In this document: positions 30,805 to 41,296 of the stretch, in pieces
Position numbering within the stretch: the first letter of the stretch is position 1
How the letters are laid out: every line of letters begins with the position of its first letter
NCBI GenBank assembly: GCA_963786675.1
Contig: CAWAZY010000002.1
Location: 1-64,000 of the forward strand
Length of the DNA stretch: 64,000 nt
Reading direction: 5' to 3'
From: JAGVSR01 sp963786675
Lineage (GTDB): Bacteria; Pseudomonadota; Alphaproteobacteria; Rhizobiales; Hyphomicrobiaceae
Notes under the pieces: generated by a model
What the model saw: the letters and a program-made list of their open reading frames with translations, nothing else
What the model was told of the DNA's origin: nothing
The model's database searches: none
Position numbers and translations under genes: made by a program

Positions 30805-31680
30805 TCAGAAGCCGACACTGAATTTCACACTGCCGGAATGGACTTCAGTCGTTTCGCCAAACTGGCCTTCGTATTTAAGGCCGAGCACCAGCCCATCCGT
30901 GGCGATCATTTCAAGTCCAAAACCCGCGATCCCAACCACTTTGTCATAGGAATCGGTGACGACGAAATCCGGCACGGAATCGGGCGCACCCTGCAGAGAG
31001 AAGGGCATGGAAAGTTCTGGATCGTTGCGGATCGCCGCGCCCGCACGCGCCGTGGCACGCACGACGCCACCATTGTCCAGCCTGAACTGTTGGCCAAACT
31101 CGAGCGCGGGCGTGGCTGTGAACATGAACTCGGTGTGATCATCGGCGCGCGCGTTAAACGCACCCAGGCCCGATTCCCGGATGCTGAACGTGTGCAGCGC
31201 GGAGAGATCGAGATCAACGACAGGCTTCACAAAGAAACCACCGAACTCCTGCACAAACGTGCCGCGCAACCGCAGCGATACGTAGCCATGTTCCTGCTCG
31301 CCATTGCCAACTCCGGCGAATACCGGGGTATTCACCACGCGCGTATAGGCGTTCTCGCCATATCCGCCATAGATGGCGGCGGCGCCGAGCCACTGATCCA
31401 CCTGATGTTTGTAAACCAAGCCAATGTGGCCCGTATCACCTTCAAAGGCGGCATCGTCGCGCGCCGAACCTTCCGTGCGATGGTAGCCCGCGGCAAAGCC
31501 CAGCCGCCCGGCGTCGCTGACGATGAACTGTGCACCGCCACTGAACTGCGTCTCGCTGCCGTTCTGAGCAATGGCATTGTCCCGCTCACTTCGGCTGAAT
31601 TCCGACTGCACGATGCGCGACCAGTAGCACTGCCCTTCACGGACCGGAGAGTACGCCGCAGCATCCTGCGGGCAGCTCAT
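30805..31680 (-). CDS. Autotransporter beta-barrel domain (C-terminal part of the giant autotransporter)
   Basis: This 291-residue segment is the outer-membrane translocator of the autotransporter. It has amphipathic strands (FSGGAQFIVSDAGRLGFAAGY, VDLDLSALHTF, GVVRATARAGAAI) and ends in the classic aromatic SVKFSVGF. It has no credible start of its own. The frame is open upstream and reads LSIAESYLAETHNLANGSINF, which joins to the passenger at about 31746-31753. There the passenger frame runs on to a stop at 31727, and removing one base would fuse the two. So this is the C-terminus of one large gene starting at 42536. It anchors the protein in the outer membrane and exports the passenger. 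Confidence 0.85.
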   Translation of the reverse strand: MSCPQDAAAYSPVREGQCYWSRIVQSEFSRSERDNAIAQNGSETQFSGGAQFIVSDAGRLGFAAGYHRTEGSARDDAAFEGDTGHIGLVYKHQVDQWLGAAAIYGGYGENAYTRVVNTPVFAGVGNGEQEHGYVSLRLRGTFVQEFGGFFVKPVVDLDLSALHTFSIRESGLGAFNARADDHTEFMFTATPALEFGQQFRLDNGGVVRATARAGAAIRNDPELSMPFSLQGAPDSVPDFVVTDSYDKVVGIAGFGLEMIATDGLVLGLKYEGQFGETTEVHSGSVKFSVGF

Positions 31681-31726
31681 CAGATGATTGGCGAAGTTTA
31701 TCGACCCGTTTGCCAGATTGTGCGTC

Positions 31727-34700
31727 TCAGCCAGATAGGATTCTGCGATTGATAGAACGCAAGGCTTCCGCGATCGCCTCGGGCGGCGTGTCTCGCGCGA
31801 GTGCGAGGAAGAGATCCGAGAATGCCGAGACCTCTCCGGAATTCAGAATATTATTGAAATAGTCGCCCAGAGCCGCTCCATTCGGCGTGCTGGCCAAGTC
31901 GTTGAAGCGCGGAACGGCTCTCAGGAAAATGGTCTTACCATCGGTCTCGATCTGATAGTCGATCGCGGGCAGGTCATCGATCTGTAGCCCGTTGACGGTC
32001 GCGCCCGTGCCTGTTGTCACCAGCGTCAGCGGCTGAGCGGTCGACGCCAGCACTTCGATATTCGCAAGCAATTGACCCGAGACCGAAGCTGCCCCACTGA
32101 CGTTCAACTTGTCCGACGGACTGCCGCCGAAGCGCAGATCCATGGCCAGGCGGCCTTCGGCGGTCTGTTCGAAGTCGCCGGTAATCGCCACCGTCGCTTT
32201 GGTTCCGGTGCCACCCGGGTTCAAAAGTCCCGCATTCCTCAATTGCCCGCCGCCAAGGCCGATCCGCGTACCAGTTACAAACGTGGCGCCGGTGTCGTTC
32301 GAGAGGCTATTGCGGCCACCGCCCAGTTCAACGTTTCCGATGAGCGTTCCAGCATTCGTGACGGCGTCGTTCCCGAAGGTCGCCACGATCGCATTTCCAC
32401 TCCGCGCGCTCAACGTAGCCGCATTGACGAGCGTATTGTCCTGGCCGCCGTCCACGCGCACGCCGACACCAGTTCCCGCGCCGCCCTCGACCACGTTTCC
32501 ATCGAGCGCGATCTCGATATCGCCAGCGCCAGCTGGGCCGTTTGATACGGCGTGAACAGCATGCGACCCCGCGCCAGACGTACGGACGTTTGCATGCGCC
32601 GCGATCGAAACGGCCCCCGCCTGGCCTTGTGCGCTCGAACTTTCGGCTGTGATACCGGTGGACTGAGTGCCAAGTGTTGTGACGTCGCCGTTTGCCACCA
32701 CATCCACGGGGCCGGATGCGTCCGTGCCAGCGCGGCTAATGGCGGACAATGCGGCTGATCGCGGCCCGGATGTCTGCGCCGATCCATCCACCGTGATGCG
32801 CACGCGTCCCGACGCCTCACCGCCCTCGGATAGGGCCATGACGCCCTGAGAGTTGTCGCCTCCCGTCGCCATGCCACCGAATAGAGAAACAATGACATCG
32901 GCCGCCGACTTTAGGGTCGCGATACTGCGGGCCAAAACGCCAGCGCCGGCAGCGCCATCCGTCTGTACATCGCCGTGCAGAGTGACCGCGACGCCACCAG
33001 ACGCGCCGGACGCCGACCGGCTGACCGCATCCACGGCGGCCGATGCGGCGCCAAGTGTTTGAACGGGACCGGCAGACGAAACGGCGACTGCGCCGGCGTC
33101 ACCGCTGGCTGCGTCGCTCGCCGCAGAAAGTGCCGTCGCATTTTCACCCTTCGTCACGACGCTTCCGCCCGCAGATACCTGGACGTCGCCCGCTTGCCCC
33201 GTTCCGCTCGCCGCGCTTTGCGCGGAAAGAGCACCGGACCCCGCGCCTTCCGTCGCGACATCGCCCGCAACATCGACCGTGGCCGACCCGGAATTTCCTG
33301 CCCCGCCCGCTTGGCTCAACGCCTGCGCCGCACGCGCGTTCGCGCCCAGTGTGAGAAGGGAGCTGTTCGCCGTGATGGATGCATTGCCGGATGAGGATGC
33401 CCCGCTCACTGACTCGGCGACCAGCCCCGACGCATTTGCGCCCGCCGTCCCGACCGCGCCATGGGCCGTGACGCGCGCCGTTCCGGTCGTGCCCGCGTTT
33501 GACCGGCTCGACGCCCGTGCGGCATGCGCATCATCTCCGAGCGTCGTCAGCGTGCCACCGGCGTTGAAGGAAACATCGCCCGCATTGCCCGCATCCGCGA
33601 GGCTTTCGGCCACGAGACCCGACGCGCTAACACCTTCTGTCGCGACATCGCCTGCAACATCGACCGTGGCCGACCCGGAATTTCCTGCCCCACCCGCTTG
33701 GCTCAACGCCTGCGCCGCACGCGCGTTCGCGCCCAGTGTGAGAAGAGAGCTGTTCGCCGTGACGGATGCATTGCCGGATGAGGATGCCCCGCTCACTGAC
33801 TCGGCGACCAGCCCCGACGCATTCGTACCCGCCGTACCGACCGCGCCATTTGCAATGACAATGGCGTCCGCCGCCGCTCCACCCTGCGAACGGCTGGATG
33901 CCAATGCCGCGCCGGAATGATCCCCCCGCGTAACGATGGCGTTTGCCGTCACGGTTGCCGTGCCAGCCGCGCCATCGTTGCCTTCGGGTCCGCTCGCGCC
34001 ACCCAGCACGCCGAGCCCGCTCGCGCCACCGTTACCGGCCTCGCTGCGCGCGATAATAGCGGTCGAACCTGCGCCGCGCGTTTCGATATTCCCGTTGGCT
34101 GTCACGTCTGCGGATCCGGACGAACCACCGGCACCACCGGCACCGCCGTCGGCAGCCTCAAAGTTGTCGGCGTCACTGCCACGTCCGCCGTTTCCGCCAA
34201 CGCTCTCGGCCACGAGCGCCAAAGCGTTGTCGCCGAGCGTCAAGTGATCGTACGCGGAGACGATGACGGCCGAGCCCGCATGGCCGCCCGCGCCGCCCAC
34301 GTTGCCGTTACCGTCCACGACCGGGCCACCGGCCCCGCCGCTTCCGCCCGTGATGCGCGCATAGGCACTCAAGGACCCATCGCCTGCGGTCGCAGCGAGG
34401 GCGCCAAAGTCAGGAGCTGTGAGTTCGATACGCGCCTGCTGTCCGGCCGTCGAAAACCCCGCACGTCCGGGTTCGGAAGCCGTCGCGTCAGCCCCGCTGC
34501 CAGAAACCACCTCGGCAAACGCACCGTGTGAGTTATTTCCAGCGGTCAGCAGACTGCCGCCCTGGTGACGGATGTCCACGTCTCCCGATCCGGTCTGGCC
34601 GGCGGACTGGGCAAATAGGCCATGCGATCCCTCGCCGTTGGTCGAGACGTCGCCATTGGTCTCTACCAGTACGCGTGCTGCCGTCGTACCGCCAGCGCTC

Positions 34701-37700
34701 TGCGCGAAGATGCCGTGGGCGCCCACCGCCGGTGGCAGTCCGGCTCCCGTGGCAATCGTGCCTGTGTGCCGGACCGTAACGGCCGCGCCCGCACCATCGC
34801 CGCCCACGCTACCGGCAAAGCCGAGACCGCGCGAATCAACATTGGCTGTCCCGCCGCCGCTCCCTGCTCCGTCGCATTCGAGCCCGGCTATGCCGTCATC
34901 GCACAAAGCGCCGATGCCGCCGCCGCCACCGATCGACTGCGCGAGAATTCCGATGGCGCCATCGCCCCGGGTGACGATGCTGCCTTCCGAGTCGATGTTC
35001 ACGATTCCGCCGTTGCCGGCGTTGCCGCCGTCGCCTTGGAACGCGACGCCCAGACCGACATCGGTAAAGCCCTTAGTGACGTTGCCGCCCTTGCCGCCGC
35101 CACCGCCGATCGACTGTGCAAATATGCCGATGCCTTCTATGCCGGACGTGCTGATGTCGCCGAAGTTCGTGATCGTGACCGCCGCACCGTCTCCTGACGC
35201 GCCTCCGGTGCCGCCAATGCCCGTCACACCGCGCGAGCCGATTTCTGAGCCACCGGCAATGCCACCGCCACCGCCGACGGATTGCGCAAGGATGCCGAAC
35301 GAACCGTTCCCCAACGTCGTGATGCCGCTCGACACGCCTCCAATCCGGTCACCGTTGGTCACCGTAACCGCGCCTCCGTGATTGGCCGTGCCCCCTGCTC
35401 CGCCGACTCCGATGCGCGCCTCAAGGATGAAATCTCCGGTGGGAACATCGAGGCCGAGATCGATCAATTCGCCGAGAACGAATGCGATGTTCGGGAAGCC
35501 GAAGCGGCCGGTGCCGCCCACGCCGCCGCCGCCACCGATGGATTGCGCGAGGATGCCGTGGGACTCGGCGCCCTCGGTGAGGATCGACGCCGTGTTCGCG
35601 ACGGACACCGCGCCGCCGACGTTCCCATCGCCGCCCGCGCCGCCGACCGAAATCGCAAGTTCCTTGGCCTTGTCGTCCGGGTCTTTGCCGAAAACCTGAA
35701 TGATCGAGCGCGAATTGCCGCCCTTGCCGCCGCCGCCGCCGATGGACTGAGCAAAGATGCCGTTCGACAGATCGCCCACGGTGCGAATGGCGCCGCTGTT
35801 GGTCACATTCACGGTGCCGCCGGAATTGCCATCGCCGCCCGCGCCGCCGATGGCGACACCGACGTTGATTTTCCGGCCGGGGTCCACGCCTTTGGGTGTC
35901 CGGGCGCCGAGCATGGCAAGCGACGAGCCGCCACGTCCACCGCCACCGCCGATGGACTGCGCAAAAATACCGTTCGACTCTTGACCCAGCGTTTCGATGG
36001 CACCGGCATTGGTGACCGTTACCGCACCGCCCGCATTTCCGCTGCCGCCGGCTCCGCCCAGCGCCATGCCCACCTTGGTGGATGATGCGCCGCTCGAGAA
36101 GTCAATGAACCCGCTGAAACCACCGGTTCCGCCGCCGCCACCCAATGATTGCGCAAAGATGCCGTCCGCATCATTGCCGCGCGTAAGAATGGCAGCATCC
36201 CTGGCCGGATCGCCCGCGTCGGCCGGCAGGTTGGTAACCGTCACCGGACCACCCGTGTTGCCAGCCCCGCCACTGCCGCCGAGCGAAAGGGTCACGTCGC
36301 GCGACTTGTCGCCGGTGAATGTCCCGGCGAGCGATATACCGCCGTTGCCACCGCCACCGCCCAGCGACTGCGCATAGATGCCGAAGCTGCCCTCGCCCTC
36401 GGTCTCGATGCGGCCACCGTTCTGCACCGTGACTGTCGATCCCGTGCCGCCGGAACCACCCGAGCCGCCAACCGCCAAATTGATGGTCTGTGCGCCGCCC
36501 GCCCCCGCACCCTGACTGATGCTTCCGGCAAACGCCAATCCGCCATCGCCGCCCCCGCCGCCGACCGACTGTGCGAAAATGCCGATGCCCTTCTCGCCGT
36601 GGGTATCGATGAGCGCCGTATTGAAGGCGCTGACCGCACCACCGTCTCCACCAAGGCCACCCGAACCGCCCACGGATAGATCGATGCTGCGCGATTCCGA
36701 ACCTCCGGATGTACCAGAGATACTGACTCCGCCCGTGCCACCACCGCCACCAACAGACTGCGCGAGAACCCCGTACGCCCCGCTGCCATTTGTCGAGATG
36801 CGGCCAGTAGCTGTGACACCGACAGATGCACCGTCGCCGCCGCCACCGCCCGAACCGCCGATCGCAGCCGACAGCCTTTGGCCGTTCGACTGGAAGTTGC
36901 TCAAGGCGGCCGATGCGGAGAGCCCGCCGTTGCCACCGCCACCGCCGATGGACTGCGCGCGCACGCCATGGCTACGCGCCCCGGACGTTGCAATCAGCAA
37001 TCCCGATTGCGAAACCGTGACGCCCCCGGCGTCGCCACCACCACCACCGCTGCCGCCAACCGAAAGCGCGATATTGCGCGACTGCGCATTGGCCAATGAC
37101 CCGGCGATGCTCAGTCCGCCGTTGCCACCACCGCCACCGACCGAGAGGGCCGCGATGCCGATCGAGTCATCGCCAAGCGTAACCACACTGCGGCTCGAGC
37201 CGATGGTGACGGCCGCGGCGTTGCCGCCATCGCCGCCCGAACCGCCGATGGCCGCTGCGAGGTTATTGCTCCCAGCCGTGTTAGCGCCGATAGCGCCGGC
37301 GACAGCCAAGCCGCCGTTACCGCCGCCACCGCCGATCGAGAGGGCCTGAAGCCCGTCCGAATTGCGGCCTTCCGTCAAAATATCCTGCTCGCTGGTGATG
37401 CTCGCCGTGCCGGCATCTCCGCCGCCGCCACCCGAGCCACCCAGCGCGACGCCGATGCTCGAACGCGCTTCCGTGCCGAAGCTCAAGGACAGGCCAAGAC
37501 CGCCGTTGCCGCCGCCACCACCGATGGATTGCGCGCTGACCGCGGCTGCGTCGTTGCCAGCGGTCGCTGTCGCCTGTCCAGTGCCGCCGAGTGTGACGGC
37601 GACCGCTGCTGCGGTGCCGCCGTCCGCCCCGTTGCCGCCGACGGAGACCGAGGCTGCCGAACCGTTGTCGGTATTACCTGCAAGCGCCCCGGCAAACCCG

Positions 37701-40700
37701 CCATTGCCGCCGCCGCCACCGATGGACTGCGCCAGTATAGCGCCTGCTCCGTCACCACCCGTCACCGTCGATCCGTTGGCGGTCACCGTCACGGCGCCTG
37801 CGTTGCCGCCACCGGCACCGCTGCCGCCAACAGCTGCGCCGGCCGCCACCGGCCCCTGCGAGAACGCTGCGCCGAGCGAGAACCCACCATTGCCACCGCC
37901 GCCACCGATCGACTGTGCCACGATGCCCTGCGCAAGTGCGCCGCTCGTCTCGATGCGGCCCGACGATGTCACCTGCACGGCGGCAGCGTGCGCCCCTGTT
38001 CCACCATTTCCGCCGAGCGATACGCCGAGACTGGCCTTTCCGGCCGCCGAGCCCGAAACCGCGAACCCGCCTGCACCGCCGCCGCCGCCGATCGACTGGG
38101 CGAGAATGGCGTTGGCCTGATCTCCAGTGGTCGTGATGTCACCCGAAGCGCTGATTGCAACCGTACTGCTGGTCGCTCCTGTGCCGCCGCTGCCACCCAG
38201 CGCGAAGCTGCCCGCCGCGTTCTGGGCCAGAGCCGCCGATAGCGTGAAACCACCCGCACCGCCGCCGCCACCAATCGATTGGCCGACAATGCCATGCCCG
38301 AGAAGACCGGCGGTCGTAATGCTGCCCGTGCTCGAAATATCGACGGCACGGCCGATATTGCCGGTGCCACCGTTGCCACCCAATCCGACGCCGAAGCTTG
38401 CGGTCCCGCCGATTGATCCAGAAATCGCAAAGCCGCCCGACCCGCCGCCGCCGCCGATCGACTGGCCGAGAATGCCGTAGGAATTTTCGCCCAGCGTGAC
38501 GACGCCCGACGCCGACGTGATCGTCACGTTCGCCGCCGCGCCGCCCGAGCCGCCAACGCCGCCGATTGCCAACGAACCCGAGGCCGTTTGCGCGGCAGAG
38601 AAGGTCACCGTCGAGCCGCCCGATCCGCCGCCGCCACCAATCGACTGGGCTACGATCGCATGGGCGTTTCCGCCATCCGTTCTGGCGCTTCCCGCCGTTG
38701 TCACCGTGACCGCAGCCGCCGCCTCGCCCGTGCCGCCGTTTCCGCCGAGGCCGACATTGACGCTCGTGGTGCCGGATGCGCCGCCCGCAAACGCGAAGCC
38801 ACCCGCGCCACCGCCGCCGCCGATCGATTGCGCCAGCACCGCATTGGCGTGATCGCCAAACGTGCGGATAGCGCCATCAACACCGATGACCACGGTTCCA
38901 GCCGTACCGCCAGAGCCGCCCGCGCCGCCGAGTGCCACGCCACCCGAGGCCGTTCCCGCAAGCGACGCGATGAGCGTGTATCCACCAGCACCGCCTCCGC
39001 CCCCGATCGACTGCCCCGCGACACCGTGGGCGAAATTGGCGCCAGTCAGGATATCGCCAACTTGCGACACGGACACCGCGCCTGCGCGATTGCCGGTTCC
39101 GCCGCTGCCGCCGAGCCCGACCGAAAGGGCGCCCGTGCCCGCTGCCGCTCCCACGATCGCAGCACCACCCGCGCCGCCGCCGCCGCCAATCGACTGGGCC
39201 AGAAGGCCGGTGGCGTTTGCCCCGCTTGTGCTCACACCCGCCGTCGACACGACCGTTACGCCGCTCGCGACCCCACCGCTGCCGCCGTTGCCGCCGAGGC
39301 CCACCCCGCCGGACGCGGTTCCCGACGCGGTGAAAATAGCGACCGACCCGCCGTTGCCGCCGCCGCCGCCGATCGATTGCGCCAGAAGTCCCTTGGAATT
39401 GAATCCGGACGTGTCGATGGCTCCACTCGCCGTCACGTTGACCGTGCTGGCGGCGGCACCCGTGCCGCCGTTGCCACCGATGCCGACATTGAGGCTCGCC
39501 GTGCCCGCCGCGCTGCCCGTGAAGGCAAAGCCACCCGAGCCACCGCCACCGCCGATCGACTGCGCCATGATCGCATTGGCCTGCTGCCCTGCGGTCGAGA
39601 CCGTTCCATGAGATGTGACGGTGACCGCCCCCGCGGTTCCGCCCGTGCCGCCATTGCCACCAACGGATGCGCCGCCGGTCGCAGTCCCGCCTAGGCTGGC
39701 GGAAAGGGCTTGCCCGCCCGCACCGCCACCACCGCCGATGGATTGCGCGACGATACCATGAGAAAAGTCGCCGCCCGTCGCGACGTCATTTTGGCTGTCG
39801 ACTTCGACCGTGCTCGCAGTATTGCCCGATCCACCGCCGCCACCGACGCCAACACCAATACTGCCACCCAGCGCCGCGCTGCCGGACTTCGACGTGCCCC
39901 CCGCGCCGCCGCTGCCGCCGATGGACTGGGCCAGGATGCCGAAAGCATGGGCGCCCGCAGTCGAGATCAGCGCCGAAGAGTTGACCGAAACAGCTCCCGC
40001 CGTCCCGCCCGATGCGCCGCCGCCGCCGACACCAACCGATCCGGAAACGCCGCCGGCTCCGGACAGGGCGATCGAAAATCCGCCTGCACCGCCACCGCCG
40101 CCGATCGACTGCGCGACGACCGCATGCGCGTTATCGCCGAGGGTGGTGACGCGATCGCTGGCCGAGACTGTCACCGAACTGGCCGTCTGCCCATTGCCGC
40201 CACGGCCGCCAATCGAGAGGCTCAGGCTAGCCGCACCGGCCAGACTACCGGCGAACGTGCCGCCACCGGCACCGCCGCCGCCGCCGATCGATTGCGCAAG
40301 AATGCCGAACGATCCCTCGCCTCCCGTCTGAATGGGTCCGTCCGAGGCGACGCTCACCGAACTGCCGCGGCCACCCGTGCCACCTCTGCCACCAACCGCA
40401 ATGGATGCCGACGCGCCGTTCGATGCAGAAAATGTCCCGGAAAAGCCACCCGCACCGCCGCCGCCGCCTATGGATTGCGCAACGATGCCGTGTGCGGCCG
40501 TTCCTTCCGTTACGATGGACTTGTCGATGTCGACGTTGACAAGGGCGGCGTTGCCGCCGCCGCCGCCCGTGCCGCCGATACCAATCGCCAGTCCGCCGCC
40601 GACGCCAACCGCGAGCGATGTTGAAAATCCACCGTTGCCGCCGCCGCCACCAATGGACTGCGCCTGAACGCCGTGGGAGCGGTCGCCGCGCGTTGCGATC

Positions 40701-41296
40701 CCGCCGGCGGTGCCGCTGGCAGGAATACATGCGAGCGAAGGTTGGATAACGCAGCTCTGAACGATAACGTTGCTGGCGTTGCCGCCGTCACCGCCCGTGC
40801 CACCCATCGCAAAGCTGACGAAGGCACCGGCGCTTGCGGCGTTGCCGCCGTCACCGCCTCCGCCGCCGATCGATTGGGCGAGAACACCGATGGAATCTGC
40901 GCCGTTCGTCGAAATGCTGGCATTGTTCTGAAGCCGCACGGTGACGCCTGACGCATGTCCGCCCGCGCCACCTGAACCGCCCAGTGCAACGACGCCGCCG
41001 CCAAACCCGCCGGTACCGCCGCCGCCGCCCACGCTCTGCGCTAAAATCGCGTGCGCATTGGTGCCTGTTGTCACAAGCGTACCCGACGTGGCGACCGTGA
41101 CCGTCCCGCCAGCGCCGCCGCCTTCGGCCGTACCACCGATCGCGACCAGTCCACTCGAGTTCGCCACCGTCGCCGCCATTGCCGCCGATCGATTGCGCAA
41201 ATATCGCGTGGGATTGGCGTCCGGACGTCTGCACGCTGCCGGAATTCGTGACGGACACGTCCGCGCCGTCACCGCCGCGCGAGCCCGAGCCGCCAA
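31727..41296 (-). CDS. Giant autotransporter, central passenger (Gly-rich repeats)
   Basis: This open frame of about 3189 residues is the passenger of a surface autotransporter. The first two-thirds consist of more than thirty degenerate repeats of about 65-75 residues. Each contains a V.V...G.I.T.G...HGI strand set and the invariant AQSIGGGGGxGG turn, a beta-solenoid pattern. The last third has shorter Ala/Ser/Gly repeats with GLVAESVSG. It ends in a linker (NDLASTPNGAALGDYFNNIL) that leads into the barrel. The first 50 or so residues of the frame are out of phase: the true reading enters from the upstream ORF at about 41159-41165. It is probably an adhesin or biofilm protein. The plus-strand Pro-rich frames opposite it are shadows. 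Confidence 0.85.
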   Translation of the reverse strand: MAARARAAVTARTCPSRIPAACRRPDANPTRYLRNRSAAMAATVANSSGLVAIGGTAEGGGAGGTVTVATSGTLVTTGTNAHAILAQSVGGGGGTGGFGGGVVALGGSGGAGGHASGVTVRLQNNASISTNGADSIGVLAQSIGGGGGDGGNAASAGAFVSFAMGGTGGDGGNASNVIVQSCVIQPSLACIPASGTAGGIATRGDRSHGVQAQSIGGGGGNGGFSTSLAVGVGGGLAIGIGGTGGGGGNAALVNVDIDKSIVTEGTAAHGIVAQSIGGGGGAGGFSGTFSASNGASASIAVGGRGGTGGRGSSVSVASDGPIQTGGEGSFGILAQSIGGGGGAGGGTFAGSLAGAASLSLSIGGRGGNGQTASSVTVSASDRVTTLGDNAHAVVAQSIGGGGGAGGFSIALSGAGGVSGSVGVGGGGASGGTAGAVSVNSSALISTAGAHAFGILAQSIGGSGGAGGTSKSGSAALGGSIGVGVGGGGGSGNTASTVEVDSQNDVATGGDFSHGIVAQSIGGGGGAGGQALSASLGGTATGGASVGGNGGTGGTAGAVTVTSHGTVSTAGQQANAIMAQSIGGGGGSGGFAFTGSAAGTASLNVGIGGNGGTGAAASTVNVTASGAIDTSGFNSKGLLAQSIGGGGGNGGSVAIFTASGTASGGVGLGGNGGSGGVASGVTVVSTAGVSTSGANATGLLAQSIGGGGGAGGAAIVGAAAGTGALSVGLGGSGGTGNRAGAVSVSQVGDILTGANFAHGVAGQSIGGGGGAGGYTLIASLAGTASGGVALGGAGGSGGTAGTVVIGVDGAIRTFGDHANAVLAQSIGGGGGAGGFAFAGGASGTTSVNVGLGGNGGTGEAAAAVTVTTAGSARTDGGNAHAIVAQSIGGGGGSGGSTVTFSAAQTASGSLAIGGVGGSGGAAANVTITSASGVVTLGENSYGILGQSIGGGGGSGGFAISGSIGGTASFGVGLGGNGGTGNIGRAVDISSTGSITTAGLLGHGIVGQSIGGGGGAGGFTLSAALAQNAAGSFALGGSGGTGATSSTVAISASGDITTTGDQANAILAQSIGGGGGAGGFAVSGSAAGKASLGVSLGGNGGTGAHAAAVQVTSSGRIETSGALAQGIVAQSIGGGGGNGGFSLGAAFSQGPVAAGAAVGGSGAGGGNAGAVTVTANGSTVTGGDGAGAILAQSIGGGGGNGGFAGALAGNTDNGSAASVSVGGNGADGGTAAAVAVTLGGTGQATATAGNDAAAVSAQSIGGGGGNGGLGLSLSFGTEARSSIGVALGGSGGGGGDAGTASITSEQDILTEGRNSDGLQALSIGGGGGNGGLAVAGAIGANTAGSNNLAAAIGGSGGDGGNAAAVTIGSSRSVVTLGDDSIGIAALSVGGGGGNGGLSIAGSLANAQSRNIALSVGGSGGGGGDAGGVTVSQSGLLIATSGARSHGVRAQSIGGGGGNGGLSASAALSNFQSNGQRLSAAIGGSGGGGGDGASVGVTATGRISTNGSGAYGVLAQSVGGGGGTGGVSISGTSGGSESRSIDLSVGGSGGLGGDGGAVSAFNTALIDTHGEKGIGIFAQSVGGGGGDGGLAFAGSISQGAGAGGAQTINLAVGGSGGSGGTGSTVTVQNGGRIETEGEGSFGIYAQSLGGGGGNGGISLAGTFTGDKSRDVTLSLGGSGGAGNTGGPVTVTNLPADAGDPARDAAILTRGNDADGIFAQSLGGGGGTGGFSGFIDFSSGASSTKVGMALGGAGGSGNAGGAVTVTNAGAIETLGQESNGIFAQSIGGGGGRGGSSLAMLGARTPKGVDPGRKINVGVAIGGAGGDGNSGGTVNVTNSGAIRTVGDLSNGIFAQSIGGGGGKGGNSRSIIQVFGKDPDDKAKELAISVGGAGGDGNVGGAVSVANTASILTEGAESHGILAQSIGGGGGVGGTGRFGFPNIAFVLGELIDLGLDVPTGDFILEARIGVGGAGGTANHGGAVTVTNGDRIGGVSSGITTLGNGSFGILAQSVGGGGGIAGGSEIGSRGVTGIGGTGGASGDGAAVTITNFGDISTSGIEGIGIFAQSIGGGGGKGGNVTKGFTDVGLGVAFQGDGGNAGNGGIVNIDSEGSIVTRGDGAIGILAQSIGGGGGIGALCDDGIAGLECDGAGSGGGTANVDSRGLGFAGSVGGDGAGAAVTVRHTGTIATGAGLPPAVGAHGIFAQSAGGTTAARVLVETNGDVSTNGEGSHGLFAQSAGQTGSGDVDIRHQGGSLLTAGNNSHGAFAEVVSGSGADATASEPGRAGFSTAGQQARIELTAPDFGALAATAGDGSLSAYARITGGSGGAGGPVVDGNGNVGGAGGHAGSAVIVSAYDHLTLGDNALALVAESVGGNGGRGSDADNFEAADGGAGGAGGSSGSADVTANGNIETRGAGSTAIIARSEAGNGGASGLGVLGGASGPEGNDGAAGTATVTANAIVTRGDHSGAALASSRSQGGAAADAIVIANGAVGTAGTNASGLVAESVSGASSSGNASVTANSSLLTLGANARAAQALSQAGGAGNSGSATVDVAGDVATEGVSASGLVAESLADAGNAGDVSFNAGGTLTTLGDDAHAARASSRSNAGTTGTARVTAHGAVGTAGANASGLVAESVSGASSSGNASITANSSLLTLGANARAAQALSQAGGAGNSGSATVDVAGDVATEGAGSGALSAQSAASGTGQAGDVQVSAGGSVVTKGENATALSAASDAASGDAGAVAVSSAGPVQTLGAASAAVDAVSRSASGASGGVAVTLHGDVQTDGAAGAGVLARSIATLKSAADVIVSLFGGMATGGDNSQGVMALSEGGEASGRVRITVDGSAQTSGPRSAALSAISRAGTDASGPVDVVANGDVTTLGTQSTGITAESSSAQGQAGAVSIAAHANVRTSGAGSHAVHAVSNGPAGAGDIEIALDGNVVEGGAGTGVGVRVDGGQDNTLVNAATLSARSGNAIVATFGNDAVTNAGTLIGNVELGGGRNSLSNDTGATFVTGTRIGLGGGQLRNAGLLNPGGTGTKATVAITGDFEQTAEGRLAMDLRFGGSPSDKLNVSGAASVSGQLLANIEVLASTAQPLTLVTTGTGATVNGLQIDDLPAIDYQIETDGKTIFLRAVPRFNDLASTPNGAALGDYFNNILNSGEVSAFSDLFLALARDTPPEAIAEALRSINRRILSG
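33252..33849. repeat. 211-bp direct repeat within the passenger gene
   Basis: Segments 33252-33462 and 33639-33849 are nearly identical and lie 387 bp (129 codons) apart, in frame. They encode the repeated GLVAESVSGASSSGNAS and ALSQAGGAGNSGSATVDVAGD blocks. Recent duplication or gene conversion is likely, and copy number could vary. Confidence 0.8.

Noticed and set aside
31727..41296. Short regularly spaced repeats that could suggest a CRISPR array
   Set aside because: The repeats are in frame with a protein repeat, degenerate, of variable spacing, and have no unique spacers or cas genes nearby.
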